Positions 23,472 through 30,855 of a stretch of DNA of 43,411 nucleotides are shown here, piece after piece. Made by a program: the position numbers and the translations under genes. The notes beneath the pieces were generated by a model. It was not told where the DNA came from. It was given only the letters and a program-made list of their open reading frames with translations, and searched no databases. Position 1 is the first letter of the stretch. Each line of letters begins with the position of its first letter. Source of the stretch: JAJOKK01 sp965370555 (GTDB lineage: Bacteria > Bipolaricaulota > Bipolaricaulia > UBA7950 > UBA9294); NCBI GenBank assembly GCA_965370555.1, contig CBDUVB010000014.1:1-43411 (forward strand). Reading direction: 5' to 3'.

Positions 23472-24368
23472 TCACACGAGGAACAACAGGGCAACTCCAG
23501 CTATCGCTAATATCGTACCGTAGATAGCGCGTCTGCGAATCGGCTCTTTGAATACGCGCGCGGAGAGAGGGAGTAAAAAAACCGGTGGGAGAGCCATTAG
23601 TGTAGAGACGATACCCACCGGAGCGTTACCGAGTGCGACGAGCGACAGGGTAACCCCGAGGAACGGTCCGGTAAACGCTCCCCCAACTAGCGTCCAGCGA
23701 GCGCGTCTTCTGCGGAAGGCGTTGATGGTATCGCGAACTTGTCCACGGATAAGGGCCCACAGCCAGACGGCAACCGTGGCCGCCAAAATCTGCATTAGGT
23801 TCGTTGATAGGACGGAGAATCCCCCGCTTAATCCCTGTTTGGACAAGATGTAGCGCAGGGACTGGGCCAGTGCCGCCCCAAGCGCGAAGAGCAATCCAAG
23901 AAGGTAACGTTTCGCCATCTGCGAACTGTCTTCAGCCTGTTTACGCCACAGCACAAGGAGTATCCCGGCGAGGGTAACGAAGATGGAGCTGATCTGAAGA
24001 GGACTGAGGATCTCCGCAAAGATTCCCCAGGCGAGCAATGCGCTCATCACCGGGACGAGCGCCATCATCAAGGACGAGCGGTGAGCACCAAGGTAGTACA
24101 GAGCGCGGAAGAGCAGCGCATCAGCAACAGCAAAGCCGATGATGCCCGATAATGTGAGCCACCCCCATCGGATCGCTTCGGCGTGCAGCGGAAGCGGCGT
24201 ATGGTGTACCACCAGGTGCGCGCTCACCAAGAAGAGGAGCGCAACGGCCAATCGAAGCCTGTTCAGAGCCACAGGACCGATCTCGCGAACGGCAAGCGTA
24301 AAGAACACGTACGTAAAGGACCAACATATTGCTGTTCCCAACGCCGCAAGCTCACCGTAATAGGCCAC
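23472..24368 (-). CDS. EamA/DMT family membrane transporter
   Basis: 298 residues with ten hydrophobic segments in two homologous five-helix EamA halves, the plan of drug/metabolite exporters (RhaT/YdcZ type). LNRLRLAVALLFL in the first half and the second-half GAALAQSLRYILSK are typical. GTG 24368 is chosen because GGGAGG lies 4 bases upstream; the in-frame TTG 24389 would place the ribosome binding site inside the gene. It stands alone; transport substrate is unknown. Confidence 0.87.
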   Translation of the reverse strand: MAYYGELAALGTAICWSFTYVFFTLAVREIGPVALNRLRLAVALLFLVSAHLVVHHTPLPLHAEAIRWGWLTLSGIIGFAVADALLFRALYYLGAHRSSLMMALVPVMSALLAWGIFAEILSPLQISSIFVTLAGILLVLWRKQAEDSSQMAKRYLLGLLFALGAALAQSLRYILSKQGLSGGFSVLSTNLMQILAATVAVWLWALIRGQVRDTINAFRRRRARWTLVGGAFTGPFLGVTLSLVALGNAPVGIVSTLMALPPVFLLPLSARVFKEPIRRRAIYGTILAIAGVALLFLV

Positions 24369-24534
24369 ATTCCCTCCCGCTTGACTCAAACACGGCGATC
24401 GCTAACCATTTGCGAGCACCAAAAAAGCTCGGCTCAGGATACAATCATAGGAAGGCCTCTGCAATGCGATCTATCGCACAGGCTGTTTCATAAATCTCTT
24501 CTCCTTGCGGGTTACGGAGCAAGGCCGGAGGCCA

Positions 24535-24760
24535 AACAGAAGCTTTCACCGCCGAGAACACGGAGCACGCAGAGAGGGGAGCAGGATTGAGTGATTGAGC
24601 GAGTGAGTGAATGATTGAACCATTCAGTGATTGAGCCATTGAGTGATTGAACGGTTCCTTACATCAGTAGCCCTTCCATCTTTTTCTACTAAATTATCTT
24701 TCATCTTTTCAATCTCCCGATCCTCCGATCACTCAATCATTCAATTCCTCGGCGCCCTCT
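24535..24760 (-). repeat. Dispersed repeat with TCAATCACTC runs and CTCTGCGT motif, copy 2 (inverted)
   Basis: Read on the minus strand it shows the same ordered blocks as 13538-13670 (TCAATCACTC iterations, CTCTCTGCGT, GGTGAAAGCTTCTG) with an expanded iterated part of 7- to 8-base units such as ATTGAGTG. The 24390-24953 interval holds only this repeat and no convincing gene. Confidence 0.7.
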
Positions 24761-24953
24761 GCGGTAAAATGCTTGAAACCAGGGTTCGATCTTGAAGACA
24801 AGCAGTAAGGAAGGTTTACGAAACAGGCTTAAATGTGTCCTACATCACATTCCTCCCGTCGAGAGATCGGGAGGTTCCCTCTGTTTATGGCCATCTGTCC
24901 TCGAATCTCGGCCACTACCCCGCGAAAATCGATACATGGAGACGGATGGATTC

Positions 24954-25202
24954 ATGGATAAGCTTCTCGCACAGGTCTCGCTCAACGAGATCGACTTTGC
25001 CTGCGATCTCGAACGTGTCCTCGCAGAGCAGGTGAAGTACCTGCGACGGGTGGTCGAGGTCCTCGCCGAACAAGAGAGGATCGAGAAGAACACCCTCGTA
25101 CGCGAGCTCCGCACTCGCATCGCCGAGAAGGAGAGGGAGAGCACCCGGCTACGCCAAGAGAACGCCCTACTGCGCCAGCAAATCGCTTCCTATTTGGGTT
25201 AA
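24954..25202 (+). CDS. Small predicted coiled-coil protein upstream of prfA
   Basis: 82 residues, no family recognised. From residue 18 to the end the sequence is one long charged helix with heptad-like leucine spacing (VLAEQVKYLRRVVEVLAEQ ... RLRQENALLRQQIASYLG), a probable coiled coil. ATG 24954 has a weak GGATGG upstream; ATG 24936 is an alternative. Codon use matches prfA, which follows after 65 bases, so the two may share a transcript. It could be a genuine small gene restricted to this lineage. Confidence 0.6.
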   Translation: MDKLLAQVSLNEIDFACDLERVLAEQVKYLRRVVEVLAEQERIEKNTLVRELRTRIAEKERESTRLRQENALLRQQIASYLG

Positions 25203-25267
25203 GAATCCCTTGGATCAAAATCGCTTGGGTTGAAATCCCCGCTCCCATCCCTTATTTTCCCAACGAA

Positions 25268-26332
25268 ATGACTAAGACGGGAATCGCAGAACAGCTTGCG
25301 CGGTCGAGAGAGGAATACGCCAACCTCGAACAGCAGATGAGCGATCCAGCTGTGATCGCCAGCCCCTCCTACCGCGACCTCACCCAGCGCTACGCCCACC
25401 TGCGCCAGATCATACAGGCCGGGAAGAAGTGGGAAGCACTCCGTTCTTCCATTGCAGAGGAGGAAGAGCTATGGAAGAGCGAGGAAGATCTGCGCAACGA
25501 GATCGAGGAGGAACTCGAGGCGGATCGCCACGCGCTCGTCAGGATAGAGACCGAGTTTCACCACCTCATCATCCCTCCCGATCCCAACGATCAGAAGACC
25601 GCCATCGTGGAGATTCGTGCCGGGGCAGGGGGGGACGAATCGAGCCTCTTCGCCGCCGACCTCTTTCGCATGTACGTTCGCTACGCCGAGGCACAAAGCT
25701 TAAAGACATCCCTTATCGACAGCCACCCTACATCATTAGGCGGGTTCAAGCAGGTCATCTTTGCCATTGAGGGGAAGAACGCTTACGGCCGCTTCCGCTA
25801 CGAGTCCGGAGTGCATCGCGTGCAGCGCGTCCCGGAAACGGAATCCTCCGGACGGATCCACACCTCGACCGCGACGGTTGTCGTTCTCCCCGAAGCGGAA
25901 GAGGTTGAGATCACGATCGATCCGAACGACCTCAAGATAGACACCTTCCGCTCCACCGGTCCCGGGGGGCAGAGCGTGAACACAACCGATTCTGCCGTGC
26001 GAATCACCCACATCCCAACCGGCCTCGTTGTGAGCTGCCAGGATGAGAAATCACAGCACAAGAACAGGGCCCAGGCGATGCGTGTCCTACGCTCCCGGCT
26101 TAAGGACCAGATAGAAAAGGAACAGGAAGAGAAGTTATCAGCCACACGAAAGAAGCAGATTGGTTCCGGCGATCGCAGCGAGAAGATTCGCACCTACAAC
26201 TTCCCGCAGAACCGCGTAACCGACCACCGTATCGGGCTTACTCTGTATCACCTTAAAGAGATCCTCGAAGGGGACCTGGATGAGCTGGTCGATGGTCTGC
26301 ACGAGGCAGCTATGGAGGCACTTGAGGTATAG
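25268..26332 (+). CDS. prfA: Peptide chain release factor 1
   Basis: Terminates translation at UAG and UAA. 354 residues. The stop-codon recognition tripeptide PxT is PET in RVPETESSGRIHTS (189-191), which marks RF1 rather than RF2; the GGQ motif is in STGPGGQSVNTT (233-235), the substrate of PrmC encoded at 17872. RAGAGGDESSLFA is the conserved switch region. No good ribosome binding site precedes ATG 25268. In many bacteria prmC directly follows prfA; here they are about 7 kb apart. Confidence 0.97.
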   Translation: MTKTGIAEQLARSREEYANLEQQMSDPAVIASPSYRDLTQRYAHLRQIIQAGKKWEALRSSIAEEEELWKSEEDLRNEIEEELEADRHALVRIETEFHHLIIPPDPNDQKTAIVEIRAGAGGDESSLFAADLFRMYVRYAEAQSLKTSLIDSHPTSLGGFKQVIFAIEGKNAYGRFRYESGVHRVQRVPETESSGRIHTSTATVVVLPEAEEVEITIDPNDLKIDTFRSTGPGGQSVNTTDSAVRITHIPTGLVVSCQDEKSQHKNRAQAMRVLRSRLKDQIEKEQEEKLSATRKKQIGSGDRSEKIRTYNFPQNRVTDHRIGLTLYHLKEILEGDLDELVDGLHEAAMEALEV

Positions 26333-26369
26333 AACGCGCTCCCCATCCCTCTTCCCTCCGAATTATTCC

Positions 26370-26398
26370 TTGACAACTCCTATCGCCAAGGCTACCAT
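26370..26398 (+). promoter_or_regulatory. Promoter of tRNA-Ile
   Basis: TTGACA (26370-26375), 17-base spacer, TACCAT (26393-26398); the tRNA begins 13 bases after the -10 box. Confidence 0.6.
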
Positions 26399-26411
26399 AA
26401 CGCCGATGACT

Positions 26412-26488
26412 GGGTCTGTAGCTCAGCTGGTTAGAGCGCTCGCCTGATAAGCGGGAGGTCCCTGGTTCGAGTCCAGGCAGGCCCACCA
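26412..26488 (+). tRNA. tRNA-Ile(GAT)
   Basis: Full cloverleaf of 77 bases: acceptor GGGTCTG/CAGGCCC, anticodon loop CTGATAA (anticodon GAT), T-arm CCTGG-TTCGAGT-CCAGG, and encoded CCA. It is the last core gene before the accessory island. Confidence 0.95.
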
Positions 26489-26578
26489 CGAAGTGAATCC
26501 CGGTTCTCTTGGATGATTGCGTATTTCAGTCATCTTATCTATTTTGGCAAAGAGGCCTTCTTTGGTTGCGGCAGTTCG

Positions 26579-26597
26579 AGTCCCCTAGGCTCCAAAC
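26579..26597 (+). repeat. tRNA-3'-end-like boundary repeat A
   Basis: AGTCCCCTAGGCTCCAAAC, preceded by TTCG to read like a T-loop and acceptor 3' end (TTCGAGTCCCC...GGCTCCA). It lacks the pairing partners of a complete tRNA. The same 19-mer with one change is at 32246-32264, beyond the ApeA-like gene. Rest of 26489-26685: nothing recognised. Confidence 0.6.
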
Positions 26598-26685
26598 TGC
26601 AGAAGTCGCGGGTGGACAGGCGGCGCGGGATGTATGCCGCCGGTGCTTATCCATCGTCGGAGTTATGAACAACTCCGTATTACTG

Positions 26686-26715
26686 TTGACTAAGCCTTTC
26701 GCTGTGCTCTATAAT
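26686..26715 (+). promoter_or_regulatory. Promoter of the PRTase-like/SLOG gene pair
   Basis: TTGACT (26686-26691), 18-base spacer, TATAAT (26710-26715). The start codon begins 8 positions after the -10 box (7 bases between), so the mRNA is probably leaderless. Confidence 0.65.
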
Positions 26716-26722
26716 AATCCCT

Positions 26723-27667
26723 ATGTGTAAGGCAGGGGAGGCACCTCCATCGTGGAGCGAGTACGTGCAATCATTTCGCTTGAAGCACGCGTTGTATGGA
26801 GTTCCGCATGTGGCATCCCTCTCGGATCAAACACACGAAGTGCAGAGCGTAATCGAAGCGGAGTTCTTCGTGTACACGCCGAAGCTCCTGGTCCGGTTCT
26901 CAGCAGCAGAACTGATGTGCATGGCGGGGTCCTCAATCGCAACGCAGGACAGGCCCTCAGTCCAGATGCTATGTTCGTCGCCCGAGTTCGTGGCTCTCGA
27001 TCAGTGTGACGATGTCTCGACGGCAGTTCGAAAGGCGACGGACGAGATATCAAGCCTGGCCACGGCCAGCAGACCCGGAGGAGAAAACTCTTGCAAGTAC
27101 AGGGAGGCCTTTCAGACTCTAGTACGTGAGTATCTTGCGGCGCGACGTAAGCTGAACCCCGATCAAATCGACATTGCCATCGTTCCGTTGCGCTCTGGTA
27201 GATACGTCTTCGACAGGCTGGAGGCGCTGAGCGAGGAAGGTTACGCAGCTTCATTTGTGGAGGTGGAGACAAAGCGGTTTGCCTCGCAAGCAGTTGTGGC
27301 TCTCAGTCCGATCCGGCTTCAGAGGAATGTATCCAAGTTCCGGCCTAGCACAGTCGCGATTGTGGACGCCGGACTTGTCACGGGACTTACTGCATCCGCC
27401 ATCCTTGCTGCGAACAGCGATCTGTTACAGAGTTGCTCATTGGTTGTTGTGTTCAGCGTATTCGCATCACTCTACGGTTGCGTCGCCACAATGGACGTAG
27501 CGAAGCGACTGGGAATCAACCTGCGGATAGAAGTCTGCAGTCTAGTGTTTGCGATCAACCGGGACTTCAGAGCAGTGCGAGACAAGTCAGGCTCAGGCTG
27601 TATCCAGCTCACCACGGGCGATGTCGGCGAGTGGCTATGGTCTAGGGTAAACGAGGAGAGCGAATGA
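26723..27667 (+). CDS. Phosphoribosyltransferase-like protein of unknown role
   Basis: 314 residues. The first 140 residues match nothing I know. The C-terminal half looks like a type I PRTase fold: IAIVPLRSGRYVFDRL (151-166) resembles the pyrophosphate loop, and TVAIVDAGLVTGLTASAIL (210-228) resembles the hydrophobic-D-x-G-x-x-x-T-G-x-T PRPP loop, but the usual second acidic residue is Gly/Leu. It could be an active PRTase with unusual substrate or a nucleotide sensor. No ribosome binding site; expected transcription start is at the ATG. It overlaps the following SLOG gene by 4 bases, so the two products very likely act together. Opposite strand downstream is a P-loop NTPase. PRTase assignment is by motif only. 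Confidence 0.6.
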   Translation: MCKAGEAPPSWSEYVQSFRLKHALYGVPHVASLSDQTHEVQSVIEAEFFVYTPKLLVRFSAAELMCMAGSSIATQDRPSVQMLCSSPEFVALDQCDDVSTAVRKATDEISSLATASRPGGENSCKYREAFQTLVREYLAARRKLNPDQIDIAIVPLRSGRYVFDRLEALSEEGYAASFVEVETKRFASQAVVALSPIRLQRNVSKFRPSTVAIVDAGLVTGLTASAILAANSDLLQSCSLVVVFSVFASLYGCVATMDVAKRLGINLRIEVCSLVFAINRDFRAVRDKSGSGCIQLTTGDVGEWLWSRVNEESE

Positions 27668-28692
27668 AGACAATTACAGTTGCCGGAAGCAAGGTTCTGC
27701 AGACGGACGCAGCAGCCAAGCAACGGCTCGCGAAGGCAATAGGACGTCGGATCGGCGCAAATCGTGACTGGATCCTGCTTAACGGGGGGGCGCTTTCAGC
27801 TGGTACAGACAGAGAACCGACAGCAGTGGACTTCTTTGCGTGTCAGGGTGCAATTGAGGCCGGAGGCAAGACGGGCCGGGAACCGCGCGACCATGTGCTG
27901 ACGCTGCATCCACAGACTTCAAGCCACTCTCTCCACAATTTGGGATTCGTGAGTGTATCGAAGCGTCGAACACCAGAGTTGAGGAGATTCGACCTGGTTT
28001 GCCTTGCAGATGCAGTTGTAACGGTCGAAGGGCTTGATGGTCTCAACATCGTGCTCGAACTCGCCATGGCGATGAAGCACCCTCTTCTTCCCATACCTTG
28101 CACAGGTGGAGCTTCCCAGGTAGCCTGGGAAAAGTACGAGGCGGAGATCGTCGAGACATTCAGTATCGGCAAGAGCAGCGTCGAGAGAGAGCTGTTGCTT
28201 CGTGGACTCCATACCCCAGATGTCTTAGCCGATGCGGTCGCGCGGTTGCTCGCACAAGTCTTCGCCCCGACCTGTTTCATAGCCATGCCGTTCTCGGAGG
28301 ACTTCGATCCGGTCTATAGAGAGCTGATTGCCCCGGCAATCCGGGCGGCGCAGCTTGATCCGATCCGTGTAGACGCTCTGATTGGGACCGACTATATCAT
28401 CCACGACATCTGGAGATCCATTCGAGGGGCTAGAGTTGTCATCGCCGATATAACAGGACTTAACCCAAATGTGATGTATGAGCTTGGGATTGCGCACGCG
28501 ATGGCCAAGCCAGCCTGTATACTTTGTACAGTCGATGAGGGGGAGCGGTTTCTTGACGTACTTCCGTTCGACATTCGCATGTACCGTGTCATCCGATACG
28601 AGAGGAAGGAACCGGCTGGCGCGCTAGAAACACTCACAGAGACGCTGGCATCCATGGACGGCATTCCCCCGCCTTTTGGCGCGCCGCATTAA
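27664..28692 (+). CDS. SLOG domain plus nucleoside 2-deoxyribosyltransferase/TIR-like protein
   Basis: 342 residues, two domains. Residues 1 to about 165 are Rossmann-like: ITVAGSKVL, LLNGGALSAGTDR, a RFDLVCLADAVVTVEGLDG strand-loop and ELAMAMKHPLLPIP, the layout of the SLOG (LOG/DprA-like) nucleotide-ligand domain. Residues about 203-300 (CFIAMPFSEDFDPVYRELI ... GARVVIADITG, then NPNVMYELGIAHAMAKP) match the deoxyribosyltransferase-like family close to TIR domains; key residues are MPF 208-210, Asp262 and Glu273. Such domains hydrolyse N-glycosidic bonds in nucleotides (for example NAD) in several known antiphage systems where a SLOG domain senses a nucleotide signal. Coupled to the PRTase-like gene by an ATGA overlap with a GGAG site. 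Defence role is inference. Confidence 0.75.
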   Translation: MKTITVAGSKVLQTDAAAKQRLAKAIGRRIGANRDWILLNGGALSAGTDREPTAVDFFACQGAIEAGGKTGREPRDHVLTLHPQTSSHSLHNLGFVSVSKRRTPELRRFDLVCLADAVVTVEGLDGLNIVLELAMAMKHPLLPIPCTGGASQVAWEKYEAEIVETFSIGKSSVERELLLRGLHTPDVLADAVARLLAQVFAPTCFIAMPFSEDFDPVYRELIAPAIRAAQLDPIRVDALIGTDYIIHDIWRSIRGARVVIADITGLNPNVMYELGIAHAMAKPACILCTVDEGERFLDVLPFDIRMYRVIRYERKEPAGALETLTETLASMDGIPPPFGAPH

Positions 28693-28697
28693 CTGGA

Positions 28698-29669
28698 CTA
28701 GAACCCGACTTCGAGAAGAGCCTTGCAGAGAGCCGCCGAGATACTGTCACTCAAACTCACCCCAAGTTTGTGCACAGGGGGAAGTGAATCAGTGCTTCGA
28801 AGTATCGCTTGGGCTCGCATCATCGTCTCCTCACGGCTCCGTTGCCAGAACCGGCTAGGAATCTCGCAGCTACTCTGCATCTCATCGAGCAGAGCCAGGA
28901 GTGCAGTGGGGGTGGTTGCATTCGACAGAGTTGAGAGATGGGTTCTCCGTGCTTCGCGCCTAACGATCAAGACACTGTCGATTACCGCCTCGACATTCGG
29001 ACTCAGCAGTTCGCGATCTCTGTCAACTTCCAGGCTCTTGAGGATTCCTAGTTGCCATCTTCTTTCCGGGGGGAGGGCTTGATCCCGATCGTAGGCGGTT
29101 TTCGAGATAGCTCTCCGCTCGGTCTGGCGTGCAATATCCCACAACCAAACGAGGATCTCATGCTCTGGGCGAAACAGCTTAAGTCGTCCGTCAACGACCG
29201 TTAACCATCCAATGTCGCTGTTAAGCAGCCACTGCTGGCGGGAGCCACTGGGGTCGTCGGCTGGTGGGAGATGAGCTGCCGCTCGAAGTGACGGACCCCG
29301 CTTGCTATGCCTGGTCGTGAGCAGTTCGCGCACTGCGGTCGTTTTCCCGGTTCCGGGCGGAGCGAACACGAGCACTGTTCGTCTGCCAATCAACGTGAGG
29401 CAGTTAACGTCCAAAACCGGTGGAGGCTCCCCCTTCCGAAGCGGCCACCTGTCCATGACAGCCCTACTCATTCGGAGAGGGGGCAGCGGAAAGCATACCG
29501 GCGCCTTCGTGTAGTGCAGCGCCTCTCGCAGGACTCGCCCAATGTGCAACCGGAAGTCTCGGGTTTGCGGAAGAAGGTGCGAGCAGAAGTATTTAGCGAA
29601 TGGACATATCGTGTCATCGGATCTCCTGGACACGCATAAACTCTCGCTATGATCGACTAGTAGTTCCAT
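28698..29669 (-). CDS. P-loop NTPase of unknown function
   Basis: 323 residues. The only clear motif is Walker A, VLVFAPPGTGKTTAVREL (99-116, Lys109). About 45 residues later comes NSDIGWLTVVDGRLKLFRPE, which loosely recalls the strand and Asp of HPr-kinase-like P-loop kinases; I cannot place it further. The 95-residue N-terminus has a few Cys residues (CPFAKYFC) and no recognised domain. It converges on the SLOG gene with only 5 bases between stop codons and starts 7 bases after a TATTAT box, apparently leaderless. Its position between boundary repeats A and B links it to the PRTase-like/SLOG pair. Confidence 0.7.
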   Translation of the reverse strand: MELLVDHSESLCVSRRSDDTICPFAKYFCSHLLPQTRDFRLHIGRVLREALHYTKAPVCFPLPPLRMSRAVMDRWPLRKGEPPPVLDVNCLTLIGRRTVLVFAPPGTGKTTAVRELLTTRHSKRGPSLRAAAHLPPADDPSGSRQQWLLNSDIGWLTVVDGRLKLFRPEHEILVWLWDIARQTERRAISKTAYDRDQALPPERRWQLGILKSLEVDRDRELLSPNVEAVIDSVLIVRREARRTHLSTLSNATTPTALLALLDEMQSSCEIPSRFWQRSREETMMRAQAILRSTDSLPPVHKLGVSLSDSISAALCKALLEVGF

Positions 29670-29676
29670 GGTAGAG

Positions 29677-29706
29677 ATAATACACCGGCTCCTGCAGCGC
29701 TGTCCG
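29677..29706 (-). promoter_or_regulatory. Probable promoter of the P-loop NTPase gene
   Basis: TATTAT (29682-29677) on the minus strand with a weak CGGACA (29706-29701) 18 bases upstream. Seven bases separate the -10 box from ATG 29669. Confidence 0.45.
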
Positions 29707-29728
29707 GGTAGCGTGCCCTCCCTGACAG

Positions 29729-29773
29729 AGCAATAAACTACCCCGTCCGCTTGCGGCGGGTTAGTTTATTGCT
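29729..29773. repeat. Long nested inverted repeat (stem-loop)
   Basis: AGCAATAAACTA (29729-29740) pairs perfectly with TAGTTTATTGCT (29762-29773). Inside it, CCCG/CGGG and CCGC-TT-GCGG form two more perfect stems. The whole 45 bases fold into one hairpin with only single-base bulges. It lies just upstream of the NTPase promoter and 60 bases before boundary repeat B; no gene overlaps it. Confidence 0.8.
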
Positions 29774-29832
29774 TGATCCCAACGCAGCATTAGGGCGGTG
29801 CGATCTGCCGTATCGAGACGTATCTCACCACG

Positions 29833-29879
29833 ACGAGGCAGATAACGAACACGTTCTACATTCAGTCTCCCAAGCTCCA
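29833..29879 (+). repeat. Boundary repeat B (47 bp)
   Basis: Matches 32215-32261 over 47 bases without gaps. The core GTTCTACATTCAGTC plus CCCA-GCTCCA is nearly identical in both copies; the first 20 bases are more diverged. The tail again resembles a tRNA/tmRNA 3' end. Confidence 0.65.
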
Positions 29880-29939
29880 TACTACCAGAATGTAGACAGA
29901 ACGAAAGCTCTTCCTACAGTCGTATAGGCTTTATAGAGG

Positions 29940-30321
29940 ATTAGAACTCCTGTTATAGTCAGCAAACCCGTACATGCAGCCACTGTTGCCAGCCTCACCC
30001 CACTCAAGGACCGGGTATACAGGTTGACATATGACAACAGAAAGGAACTGGCCGAGTATAAGCAGATCACCAAGACGCTAGGCGCGGAGATCTACTTTGC
30101 CCATTCGTACTCGTCATAGGAGCGTGGGGTAAACGAGAACACAAACGGGTTGATCCGTCAGTACTTTCCGAAGGGACGCGGGCTGACAGTTGTTTCCAGG
30201 GAAGAAATCCAGCACACGATGGACTGCCTCAACCATCGGCCGAGAAAGACCCTTGGATTCCGAACACCGTTCCCAGTATTCTTCTGCACGAAGACACCCT
30301 TGACAGTTCAGTTGAATCCAA
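29940..30321 (+). pseudogene. IS30-family transposase remnant
   Basis: In one frame the translation reads LTPLKDRV, LTYDN, KELAEYKQITKTLGAEIYFAH, then SYSS, a TAG stop (30117-30119), and ERGVNENTNGLIRQYFPKG, LNHRPRKTLGF. This is the C-terminal half of an IS30 DDE transposase, with the stop standing where the family has Trp (TGG to TAG). The N-terminal half is missing or too decayed, with further stops upstream (29925-29936), and no intact terminal inverted repeats were seen. Dead element; it marks past insertion in the island. Confidence 0.85.
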
Positions 30322-30342
30322 GTTTGGAGAAGGGAGAAGGAA

Positions 30343-30714
30343 ATGGACGTTGCATCTTCGGTGAACAATGCTATTGCCCTTGTTTCCAAGCTGAGAGAGA
30401 TTACGAAGAAGGTCAACCAGGCGGAAATGCGGAACTTGCTTGCTGACCTCTCAAATGAACTAGCAGATGCGAAACTGGCAATGGCCGAGTTGAAAGAGCA
30501 GGTAGCCGGTTTGCTGGAGGAGAATAGACTCCTCAAGGAGGAACAGCTGGGCGAGCGAGAAGAACCAGTTGAATTCAAGTTTGGATGCTACAAGTTCAAA
30601 AACGGTGACGGTCTCTACTGCTCAGCGTGCTACGACACGAAGGGGCAGAAGATAAGGGTGTCCAGAATCGGCGGGCATTACACATGCCCAGTCTGCAAAG
30701 CAGTCCTCAGCTAG
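30343..30714 (+). CDS. Small coiled-coil and zinc-ribbon protein
   Basis: 123 residues. Residues 1 to about 75 form a long amphipathic helix (AEMRNLLADLSNELADAKLA ... LLEENRLLKEEQ), a likely coiled coil; the C-terminal 40 residues hold a Cys4 zinc ribbon, YCSACYDTKGQ and YTCPVCKAVLS. GGAGAAGGAA precedes the ATG. It begins 20 bases after the IS30 remnant. Proteins with this layout recur as small accessory genes in many bacteria; function unknown, perhaps nucleic-acid binding. Confidence 0.75.
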   Translation: MDVASSVNNAIALVSKLREITKKVNQAEMRNLLADLSNELADAKLAMAELKEQVAGLLEENRLLKEEQLGEREEPVEFKFGCYKFKNGDGLYCSACYDTKGQKIRVSRIGGHYTCPVCKAVLS

Positions 30715-30855
30715 ACGTCGCAGCAATGGCCCAAAGGGCGCGACTTTGCTCCGACCACAATACTCAATGAAGGTGAAGAGAACAGGGGTGAGTAGATAGT
30801 ATAATTAGTACATAGGGGAATAGACAAGACTTAAGATCGGAGGTACAGAGGAGAC

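Noticed and set aside
24580..24740. CRISPR-like short regular repeats (GATTGAGTG units)
   Set aside because: Units are 7-8 bases, contiguous and irregular with no spacers; this is a simple iterated repeat.
26566..26600. Possible tRNA gene (TTCGAGTCCCC...GGCTCCA)
   Set aside because: Only a T-loop and acceptor-like 3' end are present; the T-stem does not pair and no anticodon arm is found. Kept as a boundary repeat only.
26509..26730. 73-residue open frame between tRNA-Ile and the PRTase-like gene
   Set aside because: It spans the boundary repeat and the promoter of the next gene, and has no recognisable features.
27472..28286. Overlapping minus-strand open frames (83 and 147 residues) opposite the PRTase-like and SLOG genes
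   Set aside because: Shadows of well-supported plus-strand genes; no motifs, no ribosome binding sites.
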